Source of the DNA: Armatimonadota bacterium
GTDB taxonomy: Bacteria > Armatimonadota > Fimbriimonadia > Fimbriimonadales > ATM1
Length of the DNA: 64,000 bases
Direction: 5' to 3'
Assembly: GCA_003577165.1 (NCBI GenBank)
Contig: QEUM01000001.1
Location: forward strand, 186,001 to 250,000
The notes under the pieces were generated by a model. That model had not been told where the DNA came from. It made no database searches and saw nothing but the letters and a program-made list of their open reading frames with translations. A program made the position numbers and the translations under genes. Shown one piece after another: positions 39,482-48,124 of the stretch (position 1 is the stretch's first letter; every line of letters begins with the position of its first letter).

Positions 39482-40277
39482 CTCTTACCCGCCGGCCGGC
39501 GTCCTGCGCTTGCCCAACCAGCCTCTCGACGTTGCCCCCTGCCCTCGGCTGAACGGCGACGATTTCGTCAGCCAGGCCCACGACGGCCGCGTCGCGGCGG
39601 GCATTGTGCCCCCTGCAGAACCCGTCATGGGGTCGGTGTTCTGTCACCACGAGGTCGGTCTGGGGGTCGAACTGGAAGCGCCAGAGCCTCGCTGCCCGAA
39701 ACGGCTCGTCCGTCAGGTCGGGCCCGAGGGCGGAGAACAGGCCGCGATCCAGGACGAGAACGCGGGGAGAGCCCCACCGGAGGGGCACCACTGCGGCGCG
39801 CTGATATGCCGGCGAGTTCGCGCTCGTCACCAACGACTTCGCCTCCAGCACGCCGCGCTCCGCTTGCCTCTCGATCTCATCGGCCGCGCGTTTGTCTACG
39901 TCACGGCTCCCGAGGACGGCGAAAGTCGCGCCGGAGAGCACCATCGTGTTCCCGTAGAGCCAGAGCATGGGTGGGGGCTTCCTTGAGAACTCGGCCAGCC
40001 GATTCGGATAGCCTGGCTCGCCCAGGAACACAAGTTGGACGGGCTTCTCCGAAAGGCGCCCGATCGTTTCGTCCACTAATGGGCGGAGACGCTCGCTCGC
40101 CGCGATCGCGCTCGCGGACTTTTCGCGAAGCCCATACTGTTCTTGGAGTTCCCTCGCGCTTAGCGCGAAGAACTCATTCGGAGTGCGCCCCAACTCGGCA
40201 TTGCGCTTCAAGACTCTTAGAGCGGTCGCGCCGCCGACGCCGGGTGTCAACGCCAACGCGATTCTCAGTTCATCCAT
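39465..40277 (-). CDS. DprA/Smf-like protein, divergent
   Basis: DprA loads RecA onto incoming single-stranded DNA. The 270-residue product begins with a helix-hairpin-helix-like segment (ALTPGVGGATALRVL). It continues with a Rossmann-like domain: GEPGYPNRLAEFSRKPPPMLWLYG, AVLGSRDVD, LVTSAN, VLVLDRG and a late GLADEIVAVQ...GNVERLVGQAQ. These follow DprA order. The usual SGLARGID nucleic-acid loop is replaced by SANSPAYQR, so DNA binding may differ. The start ATG 40277 overlaps the phosphorylase gene by eight bases. The assignment is by motif order and not certain. Confidence 0.6.
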   Translation of the reverse strand: MDELRIALALTPGVGGATALRVLKRNAELGRTPNEFFALSARELQEQYGLREKSASAIAASERLRPLVDETIGRLSEKPVQLVFLGEPGYPNRLAEFSRKPPPMLWLYGNTMVLSGATFAVLGSRDVDKRAADEIERQAERGVLEAKSLVTSANSPAYQRAAVVPLRWGSPRVLVLDRGLFSALGPDLTDEPFRAARLWRFQFDPQTDLVVTEHRPHDGFCRGHNARRDAAVVGLADEIVAVQPRAGGNVERLVGQAQDAGRRVRVIRLD

Positions 40278-41001
40278 TTCGTAGCCGTTCACACGCCCGG
40301 AAAAGGATGTTCGCAATCCCTTCCGAGGACCCCTTCGTCGCCTCCTCGACTTCTCCGTGGCTAAGCGGACGCGGAGAGAGTCCTGATGCCAAGTTTGTCA
40401 CGATCGCAAGCGCTGCGTACGGCACTCCCGCCTCCCTCATCGCGATCGCTTCGGATCCGGCGGTCATTCCCACAACATCCCCCCCGAGAGTGCGATACAT
40501 GGACACCTCTGCCGGCGTTTCGTAACGAGGGCCGTCTGTGCACACATACACGCCTGCATCCTGCACGGGCTGCCCCAACTCCCCACCGCACTCGATCAGG
40601 TGCTGTCGAAGGCGGAGGTCGAAGGGATTCGTGAAGTCCGTGTGACGCACTTCGTTCTCAAACCGGGTGAGCTGGCGGCCGGTCGCGTCGATGAAATCGG
40701 AACACACGACGAGCGTCCCGACAGGCCAATCCGTCCGGAGGCTGCCTACGGCAGCCGTGCTGTAACAACCTTCGAGCCCAAGCCTCGCGCAGGCGTCTGC
40801 GAAGGCGACGTAGTTCGCACGGTGCGGCGCGACCGAGTGGCCGACCCCATGACGTCGAAGAAGAAGGACACCCGGCACATCGTCGAGCCGCTCGAAGGTC
40901 ACCAAACCGTGTCGCGTGGGGACCTTGAGGGTCCGTCCTCTTCCTCGGAATTGCTGGGCGACCCCGGTTCCGGCAATGATCGCGACGTTCGCGGAGGCCA
41001 T
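40270..41001 (-). CDS. MTAP/PNP family purine nucleoside phosphorylase
   Basis: The enzyme cleaves a purine nucleoside or methylthio-nucleoside with phosphate. The 243 residues show HRANYVAF, YSTAAVGSL, DGPRYETPAE, VVGMTAGSEAIAMREAG and VTNLASG, in MTAP family order. In adenine-specific MTAP the base-binding motif has Asp (TDYD); here the Asn-containing TNLA suggests a 6-oxopurine such as methylthioinosine, inosine or guanosine. This is inference. The start codon is preceded by a -10-like box and no Shine-Dalgarno. It is slightly shorter than most MTAPs. Confidence 0.82.
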   Translation of the reverse strand: MASANVAIIAGTGVAQQFRGRGRTLKVPTRHGLVTFERLDDVPGVLLLRRHGVGHSVAPHRANYVAFADACARLGLEGCYSTAAVGSLRTDWPVGTLVVCSDFIDATGRQLTRFENEVRHTDFTNPFDLRLRQHLIECGGELGQPVQDAGVYVCTDGPRYETPAEVSMYRTLGGDVVGMTAGSEAIAMREAGVPYAALAIVTNLASGLSPRPLSHGEVEEATKGSSEGIANILFRACERLRNG

Positions 41002-41009
41002 ACGGAACG

Positions 41010-41015
41010 AGTGTA
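41010..41015 (-). promoter_or_regulatory. Candidate -10 box (TACACT) of the nucleoside phosphorylase gene
   Basis: TACACT on the minus strand ends eight bases before the ATG at 41001, with no Shine-Dalgarno, fitting a leaderless transcript. Confidence 0.4.
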
Positions 41016-41039
41016 TCCGAAGGAAATCAGACCGCCGTC

Positions 41040-41714
41040 GTGAATCTTTTCATCGAAATGTGTCGCGAACTGGCGGAGAGGTTACGAGAACGGGGGCCTG
41101 GTGCCCTCTCCACGGTCGAACTTATCGGCCTCGCCCTCTGCGATGACGACACCCCCATCGAGGAGGCCCTCAACGTTGGGGCTGCGGTCGCAAAGGCGGT
41201 CGGCAACATCCGCGACATGCACCAAGTGTCGCCCACCACTTTGGCCGACCTAGGGTTTGCTGACTCGGCCAAGTGCGCTCGGTTCCTCGCGACGGTCGAG
41301 TTGGGAAGGAGGACTTGCGATCGTGGTCGCGGCTTAGCGACGGAGATCACGGGCCCTGCCGACGTGGCCGCGATGTTCGAAGATCTGCGCACGCTCAAGC
41401 AGGAACACTTCTGCGTTCTGCTCGTCGACGCTAAGAACCGCCCGATCAAGCGGTGGACGGTGCATATCGGGACTCTCACGATGTCGGTCGTGGGACCCAG
41501 AGAGGTGTTTCGAGAGGCGGTACGTGAAGGCGCTTGCGGCATCTTTGCCGTTCACAACCATCCGAGCGGCGACCCGACGCCCAGCAGTGAGGATTACGAA
41601 GTCACCGGAATGCTGTGCGAGGCTGGTAAGGTGCTGGATGTTCCTTTGATCGACCACATCATCATCGGCGAGCGAGACCACACAAGCCTTCGTTCGTTGG
41701 GCGCAATTCGGTGA
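41040..41714 (+). CDS. radC: RadC family JAB/MPN-domain protein
   Basis: RadC proteins are widespread JAMM-fold proteins of unclear role, once linked to DNA repair. The 224 residues have the N-terminal helix-hairpin-helix (ERLRERGPGALSTVELIGLAL) and the metalloprotease motif VHNHPSGDPTPSSED with complete His-x-His-x10-Asp. The C-terminus LIDHIIIGERDHTSLRSLG is typical. The start is GTG 41040; an in-frame ATG at 41058 is also possible. The last four bases overlap the translin-like gene's upstream GTG (GTGA), so the two are probably one operon. Confidence 0.9.
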   Translation: MNLFIEMCRELAERLRERGPGALSTVELIGLALCDDDTPIEEALNVGAAVAKAVGNIRDMHQVSPTTLADLGFADSAKCARFLATVELGRRTCDRGRGLATEITGPADVAAMFEDLRTLKQEHFCVLLVDAKNRPIKRWTVHIGTLTMSVVGPREVFREAVREGACGIFAVHNHPSGDPTPSSEDYEVTGMLCEAGKVLDVPLIDHIIIGERDHTSLRSLGAIR

Positions 41715-41719
41715 CAAAC

Positions 41720-42343
41720 ATGCCATCAGATCTAACCGACATCACGAACCGACTCCGGCAAGACATGGAAGCGCAGCACGCTGCGCGCGAAACAGGGCTC
41801 GCTGGCGGCCGCCGCATCATCCAGTTGAGTTCTCGCGCGATCAAGCACATCCACCGACGGCAGTCCGACGAGACGGAGAAACTGCTGGTCGAGTTGAGGC
41901 AACTTGTGAAATCGGTCATTGAATCTGTGCGGCAGTTCCCGGCCATCCAATATTCCGCTGCGCTGCAGGATGCGATCAAGGAATACGTCGAGGCGGAGAC
42001 TCTATGCGCGATCGTCGAGGGCGCTGCTCTTCCCGAGCCGTCCGAATTGGGCGTCACTGCACAAGCCTACGTCAACGGGCTGTGCGAGGCTGCGAGTGAG
42101 TGCAGGCGATATGCGCTTGACACATTACGGGCTGGCGACTTTCAGAGGGCGAGAGCGCTTGCCGACGTAATGGAAGACATCTACGACGAACTCATCACGT
42201 TCGACTTTCCGGATGCGCTCACCTCCAATTTGCGCCGCAACGTCGACGCGCTGCGAGCGGTGCTCGAGAGGACGCAAAGCGACTTGGCGGTCACTGCGAC
42301 TCAATTAGAGTTGATTGCAGAGTTGCAGAAAGTGAAGCGCTAA
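41720..42343 (+). CDS. Translin family protein
   Basis: Translin is an octameric single-stranded RNA/DNA-binding protein; with TRAX it makes the RNase C3PO in eukaryotes. The bacterial-style product here is all-helical, about 207 residues. It shows family landmarks: GGRRIIQLSSRAIKHIHRRQ near the N-terminus, DAIKEYVEAETLCAIVEG, QAYVNGLCEAASECRRYALD, MEDIYDELITFDFPD and LRRNVDALRAVLERTQSDL. The start is ATG 41720; an upstream GTG at 41711 overlaps the radC stop. It lies immediately downstream of radC, suggesting a nucleic-acid role. Function in bacteria is not known. Confidence 0.82.
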   Translation: MPSDLTDITNRLRQDMEAQHAARETGLAGGRRIIQLSSRAIKHIHRRQSDETEKLLVELRQLVKSVIESVRQFPAIQYSAALQDAIKEYVEAETLCAIVEGAALPEPSELGVTAQAYVNGLCEAASECRRYALDTLRAGDFQRARALADVMEDIYDELITFDFPDALTSNLRRNVDALRAVLERTQSDLAVTATQLELIAELQKVKR

Positions 42344-42361
42344 GCCGCCTCGCCAGTCTTC

Positions 42362-44845
42362 TTAGTTCGGCTGGAGTTGCTGCTCTTCGACCGCTTCGCC
42401 GGACGGCGGGACGTCTGCTTTGCGAAACAACACCTGCCCGGTTTCGTCTAGCTCGACGCGAATTTTGTCGCCCTCGCTAAACCTCCCGAGCAGGATTTCC
42501 TCCGAGAGCGGATCCTCGATGAACCGCTGAACTGCTCTTCGGAGAGGGCGCGCACCCATGTCCGGTTGGTAACCTTCCCGGGCGAGCATTTCCTTGACGT
42601 TGTCAGCCAATTCGATTGAGATCCGGTTTCGCGCCGCCTGTTCGTTCACTCTCTTGACCTGGAGATCGACGATCTTCAGAATCTCTTCTTTCGAGAGGTG
42701 GTGGAAGACGATGACTTCGTCTACACGGTTAAGGAACTCCGGCCTGAAGAGTTTCTTCATTTCGGAGAGCATCTTGTTCTTCATCGCCTCGTAGGCTTTT
42801 GGATCGTTCGGATCGAACCGAGACTCCCTGAAACCGATTCCGCGCTCCTCTTCGATCGGTTTGACGCCGACGTTCGACGTCATGATGATCACGGTGTTGC
42901 GGAAGTCGACGACGCGGCCCTGGCTGTCCGTCAATCGGCCGTCTTCCAAGACTTGAAGCAAGATGTTGAAAACTTCCGGATGCGCCTTCTCGATTTCGTC
43001 GAGCAGCACCACGCAGTACGGATTGCGGCGAACCGCTTCTGTGAGTTGTCCGCCCTCTTCGTGGCCCACATATCCCGGAGGGGCGCCGATTAGGCGGCTC
43101 ACCGCGAACCGTTCCATGTACTCGGACATGTCGATCCGAACCATGCTGTTCTCGTTCTCGAACATGTAGTTCGCGACGGCTCGCGCCATTTCGGTCTTTC
43201 CGACGCCGGTCGGGCCGAGGAAGATGAAACTGCCCATCGGCCGCTTGGGATCCTTGAGACCGCTTCGGGAGCGGCGCACTGCGCGAGAGATCGCGGTCAC
43301 AGCGTCGTGCTGACCTATGATCCGCTCGTGGAGGACATCCTCCATCCGGAGCAGTTTCTGGCTTTCTGTCTCGACGAGGCGAGCCACTGGAATGCCAGTC
43401 CAGGTTTGGACGATGTGCGCAATGTCGTCTTCGCCGACGATGAGGTCGCCCTTGTGCTCGGCGTTCCAAGCCGTCTCGCGCTCCTTGAGCGACAAGTCGA
43501 GTTGAGCGATCTCCTGTTCAAGTTTTTCGATGCGACCGGTGAGGTCCTGGCGCCTCTGCGCCTTCTCTAATTCTTCGGTTAGGCCCTGAAGGTGCTGCCT
43601 GTCTTGACGGATGTCGAGCGGTGGCAGCGTCTGCATGAGCCTCGCGCGGCTTGCCGCCTCGTCGATCAGGTCGATCGCTTTGTCCGGCAGAGTTCGGTCG
43701 CTGATGTACCTTTGCGAGAGTTGAACGGCCGCTTCGATGGCGTCGTCACGAATCTCGACTTTATGATGCGCTTCATAGCGCTCGCGAAGGCCCTTGAGGA
43801 TAGAGATTGCCTCCTCCTCAGTCGGCTCGCGGACGATCACGGGCTGGAATCGGCGTTCGAGCGCAGCATCCCGCTCGATGTACTTGCGGAATTCATCCTG
43901 CGTCGTGGCGCCGATGCATTGGAGTTCACCTCTTGCGAGGGCCGGTTTCATGATGTTTGAGGCATCAATCGCGCCTTCTGCGGCGCCCGCGCCCACGAGA
44001 GTGTGCAACTCATCGACAAAGAGGATGACCTCGCCATCCGCCTTGCGAACTTCCTCCATCACGCGCTTCATTCGCTCTTCGAACTCGCCCCGGTATTTCG
44101 TTCCGGCAACGAGTGCGGCAAGGTCCAGAGCGACGATGCGCTTGTCCTTGATTTGCTCAGGGACATCGCCCGCAACGATCCGTTGCGCCAGGCCTTCTGC
44201 GATTGCTGTTTTGCCTACGCCGGGCTCGCCAATCAAGCAAGGGTTGTTCTTGGTGCGCCGGCTTAGGATTTGCATGACGCGTTCGATTTCGTTGTGACGC
44301 CCGACCACGGGGTCCAACTTTCCTTGCCGCGCCATTTCGGTCAGGTCACGACCGAATTCGTCAAGTGTTTGCGTTTGCGACCGACTCGATCGGCCCGCAC
44401 GCGGAGGCGCTTCGTTGTCTTGCAGCGCCATGACTTCCCTTCGCGCGCGTTCGAGGTCTACGTCGAGCTTTGCGAGAACGCGACCTGCAAGACCGTCTCC
44501 CTCGCGGATCAGTCCGAGAAGCAGGTGCTCCGTTCCGATGTAGTTGTTATTGAGAGTTCGAGCTTCGTCATAAGCCAAGTCGATGACCCGCTTTGCCCGA
44601 GGCGTAAGCGTCATGTCTTGGACTTGCTTTTGATCGCCGCGCGGTAGTTGCTTTTCGACTTCGGAACGAATCTTGCTGAGGCTCACTCCGAGTTTTTCGA
44701 GAACTCGCGCGGCAACGCTATCCGGCTCGCGAACGAGACCGAGCAAGAGGTGCTCGGTGCTTACATAACCCTCACCGAACTTCTGCGCCTCTTCTTGTGC
44801 GTAGAAGACAACCTTCCTAGCTCGCTCGGTAAACCTTTGCCACAT
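42362..44845 (-). CDS. clpC: ATP-dependent Clp protease ATP-binding subunit ClpC
   Basis: ClpC is an AAA+ unfoldase that feeds ClpP, often using arginine-phosphorylated substrates marked by McsB. The 827 residues include two Clp-N repeats (1-150), AAA-1 with Walker [10 protein letters not shown], Walker B and [12 protein letters not shown], a UvrB/C-like M-domain (about 410-480), and AAA-2 with GPTGVGKTE and [11 protein letters not shown]. The D2-small domain ends in a short polar tail. The ClpP-contact loop is in the expected region. It starts 59 bases downstream of the McsB-like gene. No ctsR or mcsA gene is visible next to them. Confidence 0.96.
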   Translation of the reverse strand: MWQRFTERARKVVFYAQEEAQKFGEGYVSTEHLLLGLVREPDSVAARVLEKLGVSLSKIRSEVEKQLPRGDQKQVQDMTLTPRAKRVIDLAYDEARTLNNNYIGTEHLLLGLIREGDGLAGRVLAKLDVDLERARREVMALQDNEAPPRAGRSSRSQTQTLDEFGRDLTEMARQGKLDPVVGRHNEIERVMQILSRRTKNNPCLIGEPGVGKTAIAEGLAQRIVAGDVPEQIKDKRIVALDLAALVAGTKYRGEFEERMKRVMEEVRKADGEVILFVDELHTLVGAGAAEGAIDASNIMKPALARGELQCIGATTQDEFRKYIERDAALERRFQPVIVREPTEEEAISILKGLRERYEAHHKVEIRDDAIEAAVQLSQRYISDRTLPDKAIDLIDEAASRARLMQTLPPLDIRQDRQHLQGLTEELEKAQRRQDLTGRIEKLEQEIAQLDLSLKERETAWNAEHKGDLIVGEDDIAHIVQTWTGIPVARLVETESQKLLRMEDVLHERIIGQHDAVTAISRAVRRSRSGLKDPKRPMGSFIFLGPTGVGKTEMARAVANYMFENENSMVRIDMSEYMERFAVSRLIGAPPGYVGHEEGGQLTEAVRRNPYCVVLLDEIEKAHPEVFNILLQVLEDGRLTDSQGRVVDFRNTVIIMTSNVGVKPIEEERGIGFRESRFDPNDPKAYEAMKNKMLSEMKKLFRPEFLNRVDEVIVFHHLSKEEILKIVDLQVKRVNEQAARNRISIELADNVKEMLAREGYQPDMGARPLRRAVQRFIEDPLSEEILLGRFSEGDKIRVELDETGQVLFRKADVPPSGEAVEEQQLQPN

Positions 44846-44904
44846 TTTCTTTTGAGACTGGACTAGTCTGCAACTTTCAGACGTTTAGAGATGCGAATAG
44901 TTCC

Positions 44905-45972
44905 TCAGTCACTGTACCTGATGGACTTTGACCCCATCTTAGTTTCGGTCGGGATCCAGTCCAACTTCATGTCGAGGAAGCGTCGCATCAGATGCGCTCG
45001 CCTCAGATTCGCCGTTGGCTCGTCCGCCTCTCCGAAGCAGATCAAAGCCATCAGTGCGTCAAGGTCCCGCTGCGGCCTCGCCACCATTCCCAAGAGGGAG
45101 CCAAGCCTGAGCCAACTGAGACACCGCACGGCGGCTGCCACGTTCAGGCCGTCCGAACTTCCGACCGTGGAGATCGCGGTCGAGATCGCTCGGTCGGCGC
45201 GTCCATCGAGCAGTTGGATGCGGGCCTGGCGCTCCTTATTCATTAAGTGCCGGACTGCCTCGGTCAATTCGCCCGCAGTCCTGCGGGTTGTTCCAACTTG
45301 CACGTACGCTCCGACGGCCCTGGTTCTCTCTCCGAGTACACCTCGGATTTCAAGGCCTTCCGATTCGAGCAACAACGCCTCGGCCTCGGCGGTTCCCGAG
45401 GCCGCCAGCCCGGGCAGGTGCAGGAGCACGCTCAGCCTGTACCCGGCGCCGCTGTTTGGCGGCGAACTGGCCAGATAGGCGCCGCCCTCGTCGGTCTTCC
45501 AGGAGAGCGAGGACGCCAGGCGGGACTCCATGACGGCCACTGCCGTCCAAGCCGTCTCGAGGCTCAGGCCGCCCGTCACTGCCTGTATTCGCAGGTGATC
45601 CTCCTCGTTGACCATCACGGAGACCGTCCGCGATCGGTCCATCAGGAGCGTCCGGCCGCGCTGGCCGAACGGGAAATCCGGGGCCACAAGCCGGCTGCCG
45701 ACCAGCAGAGCCCTCTCAGGAAGGCTCATGGAGTCGAGCGCCATCAGGCCGCTCGCGGCGGCCTCGACCCGACGCCGCACCTCCTCCAACTCTCCGGCAG
45801 AGGCGAGATGAGGAAACGGCAGGTCCCTCAAGTTGCGCATGATGCGCGCCCGACTGCTCACGACGAACTCGTGATAGGGTGCGTCTCCGACCAACCAGTC
45901 CGGGGGCTGAGTGGATCGGAGAGCAGCCTCGACCCATGAGTCGAAATCCGTTCGCTCCTGTCGAACCGCCAT
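44905..45972 (-). CDS. McsB-like protein-arginine kinase homologue with altered active site
   Basis: McsB phosphorylates arginines to mark proteins for ClpCP. The 355 residues follow McsB throughout: FVVSSRARIMRNL, APDFPFG, MVNEEDHLRIQ (residues 122-126 NEEDH kept), YLASSPPNSGAGYRLSV and GERTRAVGAY. The catalytic Cys of TSCPTN is Ser170, and the second catalytic Glu (GEGSEA in Bacillus-type McsB) is Arg218. The allosteric RDxxRA motif reads ANLRRA (321-326). It may be a weak kinase or a non-catalytic adaptor that still works with ClpC. ATG 45972 is chosen because a divergent promoter occupies 46000-46029; ATG 46026 and longer frames are alternatives. Confidence 0.75.
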   Translation of the reverse strand: MAVRQERTDFDSWVEAALRSTQPPDWLVGDAPYHEFVVSSRARIMRNLRDLPFPHLASAGELEEVRRRVEAAASGLMALDSMSLPERALLVGSRLVAPDFPFGQRGRTLLMDRSRTVSVMVNEEDHLRIQAVTGGLSLETAWTAVAVMESRLASSLSWKTDEGGAYLASSPPNSGAGYRLSVLLHLPGLAASGTAEAEALLLESEGLEIRGVLGERTRAVGAYVQVGTTRRTAGELTEAVRHLMNKERQARIQLLDGRADRAISTAISTVGSSDGLNVAAAVRCLSWLRLGSLLGMVARPQRDLDALMALICFGEADEPTANLRRAHLMRRFLDMKLDWIPTETKMGSKSIRYSD

Positions 45973-45999
45973 TCTCACTTTCAATGGACGCGAAAAGGC

Positions 46000-46029
46000 T
46001 TGACTTGGCATCTGCTCGACCCGCATAAT
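46000..46029 (+). promoter_or_regulatory. Sigma-70-like promoter for the isocitrate dehydrogenase genes
   Basis: TTGACT, an 18-base spacer and CATAAT lie 32 bases before the ATG at 46061, with AGGT as a weak Shine-Dalgarno ten bases before that ATG. Apart from the one ahead of the CDF gene, it is the only place in the window where both boxes are recognisable. It also separates this operon from the divergent McsB-like gene. Confidence 0.5.
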
Positions 46030-46060
46030 GCGAGCGGATTCCCCCTCCAGGTAAATCAAA

Positions 46061-46363
46061 ATGTTCAAACTCGTCGGCGTCGATCTGTATTTGCGATCCG
46101 ATTCCGTCCCGGAATTGCCGCGTGAATCGGGAAAGTTCACGCTCACGTTTATTTCCAATCGCGGCACGAAGATCTGGCCGCCGCCCGCGCCGGCGATCGC
46201 ACTGAGCGACTGGCTTCAGTGTCGTTTCGAATCAACGGGCGACATCACGGACGCTGACGCTGAACAACTGCTGCAAGAGATTTCTCAATTAGGGTTTCAC
46301 TGGACAAAAGCGCAAAAACTGTACACCAAAGACGGGGAAAAGCAGTACAGCCAGCCTTACTAA
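46061..46363 (+). CDS. Stand-alone C-terminal domain of Thermus-type isocitrate dehydrogenase
   Basis: This 100-residue protein matches the C-terminal extension of Thermus thermophilus isocitrate dehydrogenase as I know that sequence. KLVGVDLYL aligns with its VVGVDVFV, LTFISNRGTKIWPP with LKMISNRGTQVYPP, and LQCRFESTG with YRCRFLYTG; TKAQKLYTKDGE also resembles the end of that protein. In Thermus the domain follows the catalytic part and helps dimer stability. Here it is a separate gene upstream of the catalytic gene, which lacks it, with a 41-base gap. Its own ATG and promoter make it a real gene. I infer that the two products still associate. Confidence 0.72.
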   Translation: MFKLVGVDLYLRSDSVPELPRESGKFTLTFISNRGTKIWPPPAPAIALSDWLQCRFESTGDITDADAEQLLQEISQLGFHWTKAQKLYTKDGEKQYSQPY

Positions 46364-46404
46364 TGAATTTGGCAGGGCGACGGGCTTGAGGTTAAGACTA
46401 CAAG

Positions 46405-47406
46405 ATGGCACATAAGGCTTGCATCATTCGCGGAGACGGAATTGGTCCGGAAATCTCCGATGCCACAGAGAGAATCATCGCCGCATCCGGCGTCGACATC
46501 GAGTGGATTCCACTCGATGCGGGGCTCAAGTGCGTGGAAGCGGGAGAGCCAATCGTCCCCGATCGAACTCTCGACAAGATCGCCGAGGTCGGAGTCGCCC
46601 TGAAGGCGCCGATGACGACGCCGATCGGAAAGGGCTCCGTGAGTCCAAACGTTACGCTTCGAAAGCGCCTTGACCTATTTGCCTGTGTTCGCCCGGCGAA
46701 GTCCTTCCCAGGAGTGCCGACGCCGTTCGAGGGCCTCGACGTCGTCATCTTCCGTGAAAACACAGAGGACCTCTACGCGCAAATCGAGTACATGGAGACG
46801 CCAGCCGTCGCCATGTCCACGAAGATCATCAGCGAGCCGGGGACAGAGAGGATTTGTCGAAGCGCGTTCGAGTACGCAAGGGCGAACGGACGGAAGATCG
46901 TCACCTGTGTTCACAAGGCGAACATCATGAAGGTGAGCGATGGCCTGTTCCTTCGGACTTTCCAGCGCGTCGCGCAGGACTACCCCGACATCGAGTCTTG
47001 GGACGTGATCGTGGACGCGCTCTGCATGCAGTTGGTCACGAAGTGGCGTCAGTTCGACGTGTTGGTTCTGCCGAACCTCTACGGTGACATCGTCAGCGAC
47101 CTGGCCGCTGGCATGATGGGAGGACTCGGCGTCGCCCCCGGCGCGAACTACGGCACTCACGCAGCGGTCTTCGAAGCCGTTCACGGATCGGCGCCGAAGT
47201 ACACGGGGCAGAACAAAGTCAACCCGATGGCCCTCCTGCTGAGCGGAACGCTAATGCTTCGGCACTTGGGCGAGCGGAAGGCTGCAGAAGACATCGAAGC
47301 GGCAGTCTCGCAAACCGTATCGGCGGGAATCAAGACTTACGATCTCGGCGGAACGGCGAAAACGAGCGAATTCGCCGACGCTGTGTGCTCGCTTCTGAAG
47401 GGCTAA
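46405..47406 (+). CDS. icd: Isocitrate dehydrogenase (NADP type), catalytic part
   Basis: The enzyme oxidises isocitrate to 2-oxoglutarate in the TCA cycle. The 333 residues show IIRGDGIGPEI, SPNVTLRKRLDLFACVRP (substrate-binding Ser, Asn and Arg), FRENTEDLYAQIEY, HKANIMK (catalytic Lys region) and NLYGDIVSDL. HGSAPKYTGQNKVNP contains the Lys-Tyr pair that binds the 2'-phosphate of NADP in other IDHs. The protein stops where the catalytic domain ends; the C-terminal domain of Thermus-type IDH is encoded separately just upstream. Its last four bases overlap the FKBP gene convergently. Confidence 0.88.
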   Translation: MAHKACIIRGDGIGPEISDATERIIAASGVDIEWIPLDAGLKCVEAGEPIVPDRTLDKIAEVGVALKAPMTTPIGKGSVSPNVTLRKRLDLFACVRPAKSFPGVPTPFEGLDVVIFRENTEDLYAQIEYMETPAVAMSTKIISEPGTERICRSAFEYARANGRKIVTCVHKANIMKVSDGLFLRTFQRVAQDYPDIESWDVIVDALCMQLVTKWRQFDVLVLPNLYGDIVSDLAAGMMGGLGVAPGANYGTHAAVFEAVHGSAPKYTGQNKVNPMALLLSGTLMLRHLGERKAAEDIEAAVSQTVSAGIKTYDLGGTAKTSEFADAVCSLLKG

Positions 47407-48107
47407 TCGCCGATCGAAACGAGTTCCAGTTCGAACACGAGCGTGCTTCTCGGTGGAATGCGCGGCGGCCTGCCGGCCTCTTTGTATGCCAATGGGTACG
47501 GAATGGTCACAGTGCGCTTCTCGCCCAGTTTCATCCCGATCAGGCCCTGCGTGAAGCCTTCGATAAGTCGCGTAACTCCAACTTCCACTTCAAGCGGCTC
47601 ATTTCGATCGTGCGATGCATCGAACTGCAGGCCATTTAGGAACTTCCCTCGATAGTGCACCTTGATCCTGTCTCCTGACTTGACAGCTGCGCCCGTGCCG
47701 GGAGTCGTCGTCTTGACCTCGATTTTCGGTTCCGCGCCTTTCTTGTCGACGCGAAGCAGTTCGACCTCGAAGACGAGCGTCGAGTTCGCAGGAATCTCCC
47801 CGGCTTGCTTGTCTCCATAACCGAAGGCCGGCGGAACGAGAAGCACTCGCTTGCCTCCCACTTTCATTCCCTTGACCCCGACGTCCCATCCTTTGATCAC
47901 GTCGCCGGCGCCTACGGCAAACGCCAGGGGGGGCTTGCCGTTCGTCGTGTCGAACTCGTAACCCGTCTGCAGCCAACCGCTATAAAGAACGGTTGCGACG
48001 TCTCCGTCGCCAACTTCAAGTCCGGTTCCAATCTTCTTGTCAATCATCTGTATCTCGTCGGCTGCGGAAGTCAGCAAGGCAGCGGTGGCGATAAGGGAAA
48101 CAAGCAT
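47403..48107 (-). CDS. Exported FKBP-type peptidyl-prolyl isomerase with two FKBP domains
   Basis: The 234-residue protein starts at ATG 48107 (AGAGGA upstream) with a signal peptide (LVSLIATAALLTSAA). Two FKBP domains follow. The first has VATVLYSGWLQTGYEFDTT, VIKGWDVGVKGMKVGGKRVLLVPPAFGYGD and STLVFEVELL. The second has IKVHYRGKFLNGLQFDAS, LIEGFTQGLIGMKLGEKRTVTIPYPLAY and STLVFELELV. Aromatic and Asp residues of the active site are present in both. It likely assists periplasmic folding. An in-frame extension upstream would overlap parB and has no signal sequence. Confidence 0.9.
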   Translation of the reverse strand: MLVSLIATAALLTSAADEIQMIDKKIGTGLEVGDGDVATVLYSGWLQTGYEFDTTNGKPPLAFAVGAGDVIKGWDVGVKGMKVGGKRVLLVPPAFGYGDKQAGEIPANSTLVFEVELLRVDKKGAEPKIEVKTTTPGTGAAVKSGDRIKVHYRGKFLNGLQFDASHDRNEPLEVEVGVTRLIEGFTQGLIGMKLGEKRTVTIPYPLAYKEAGRPPRIPPRSTLVFELELVSIGD

Positions 48108-48124
48108 AGTAGTCCTCTCTGATT

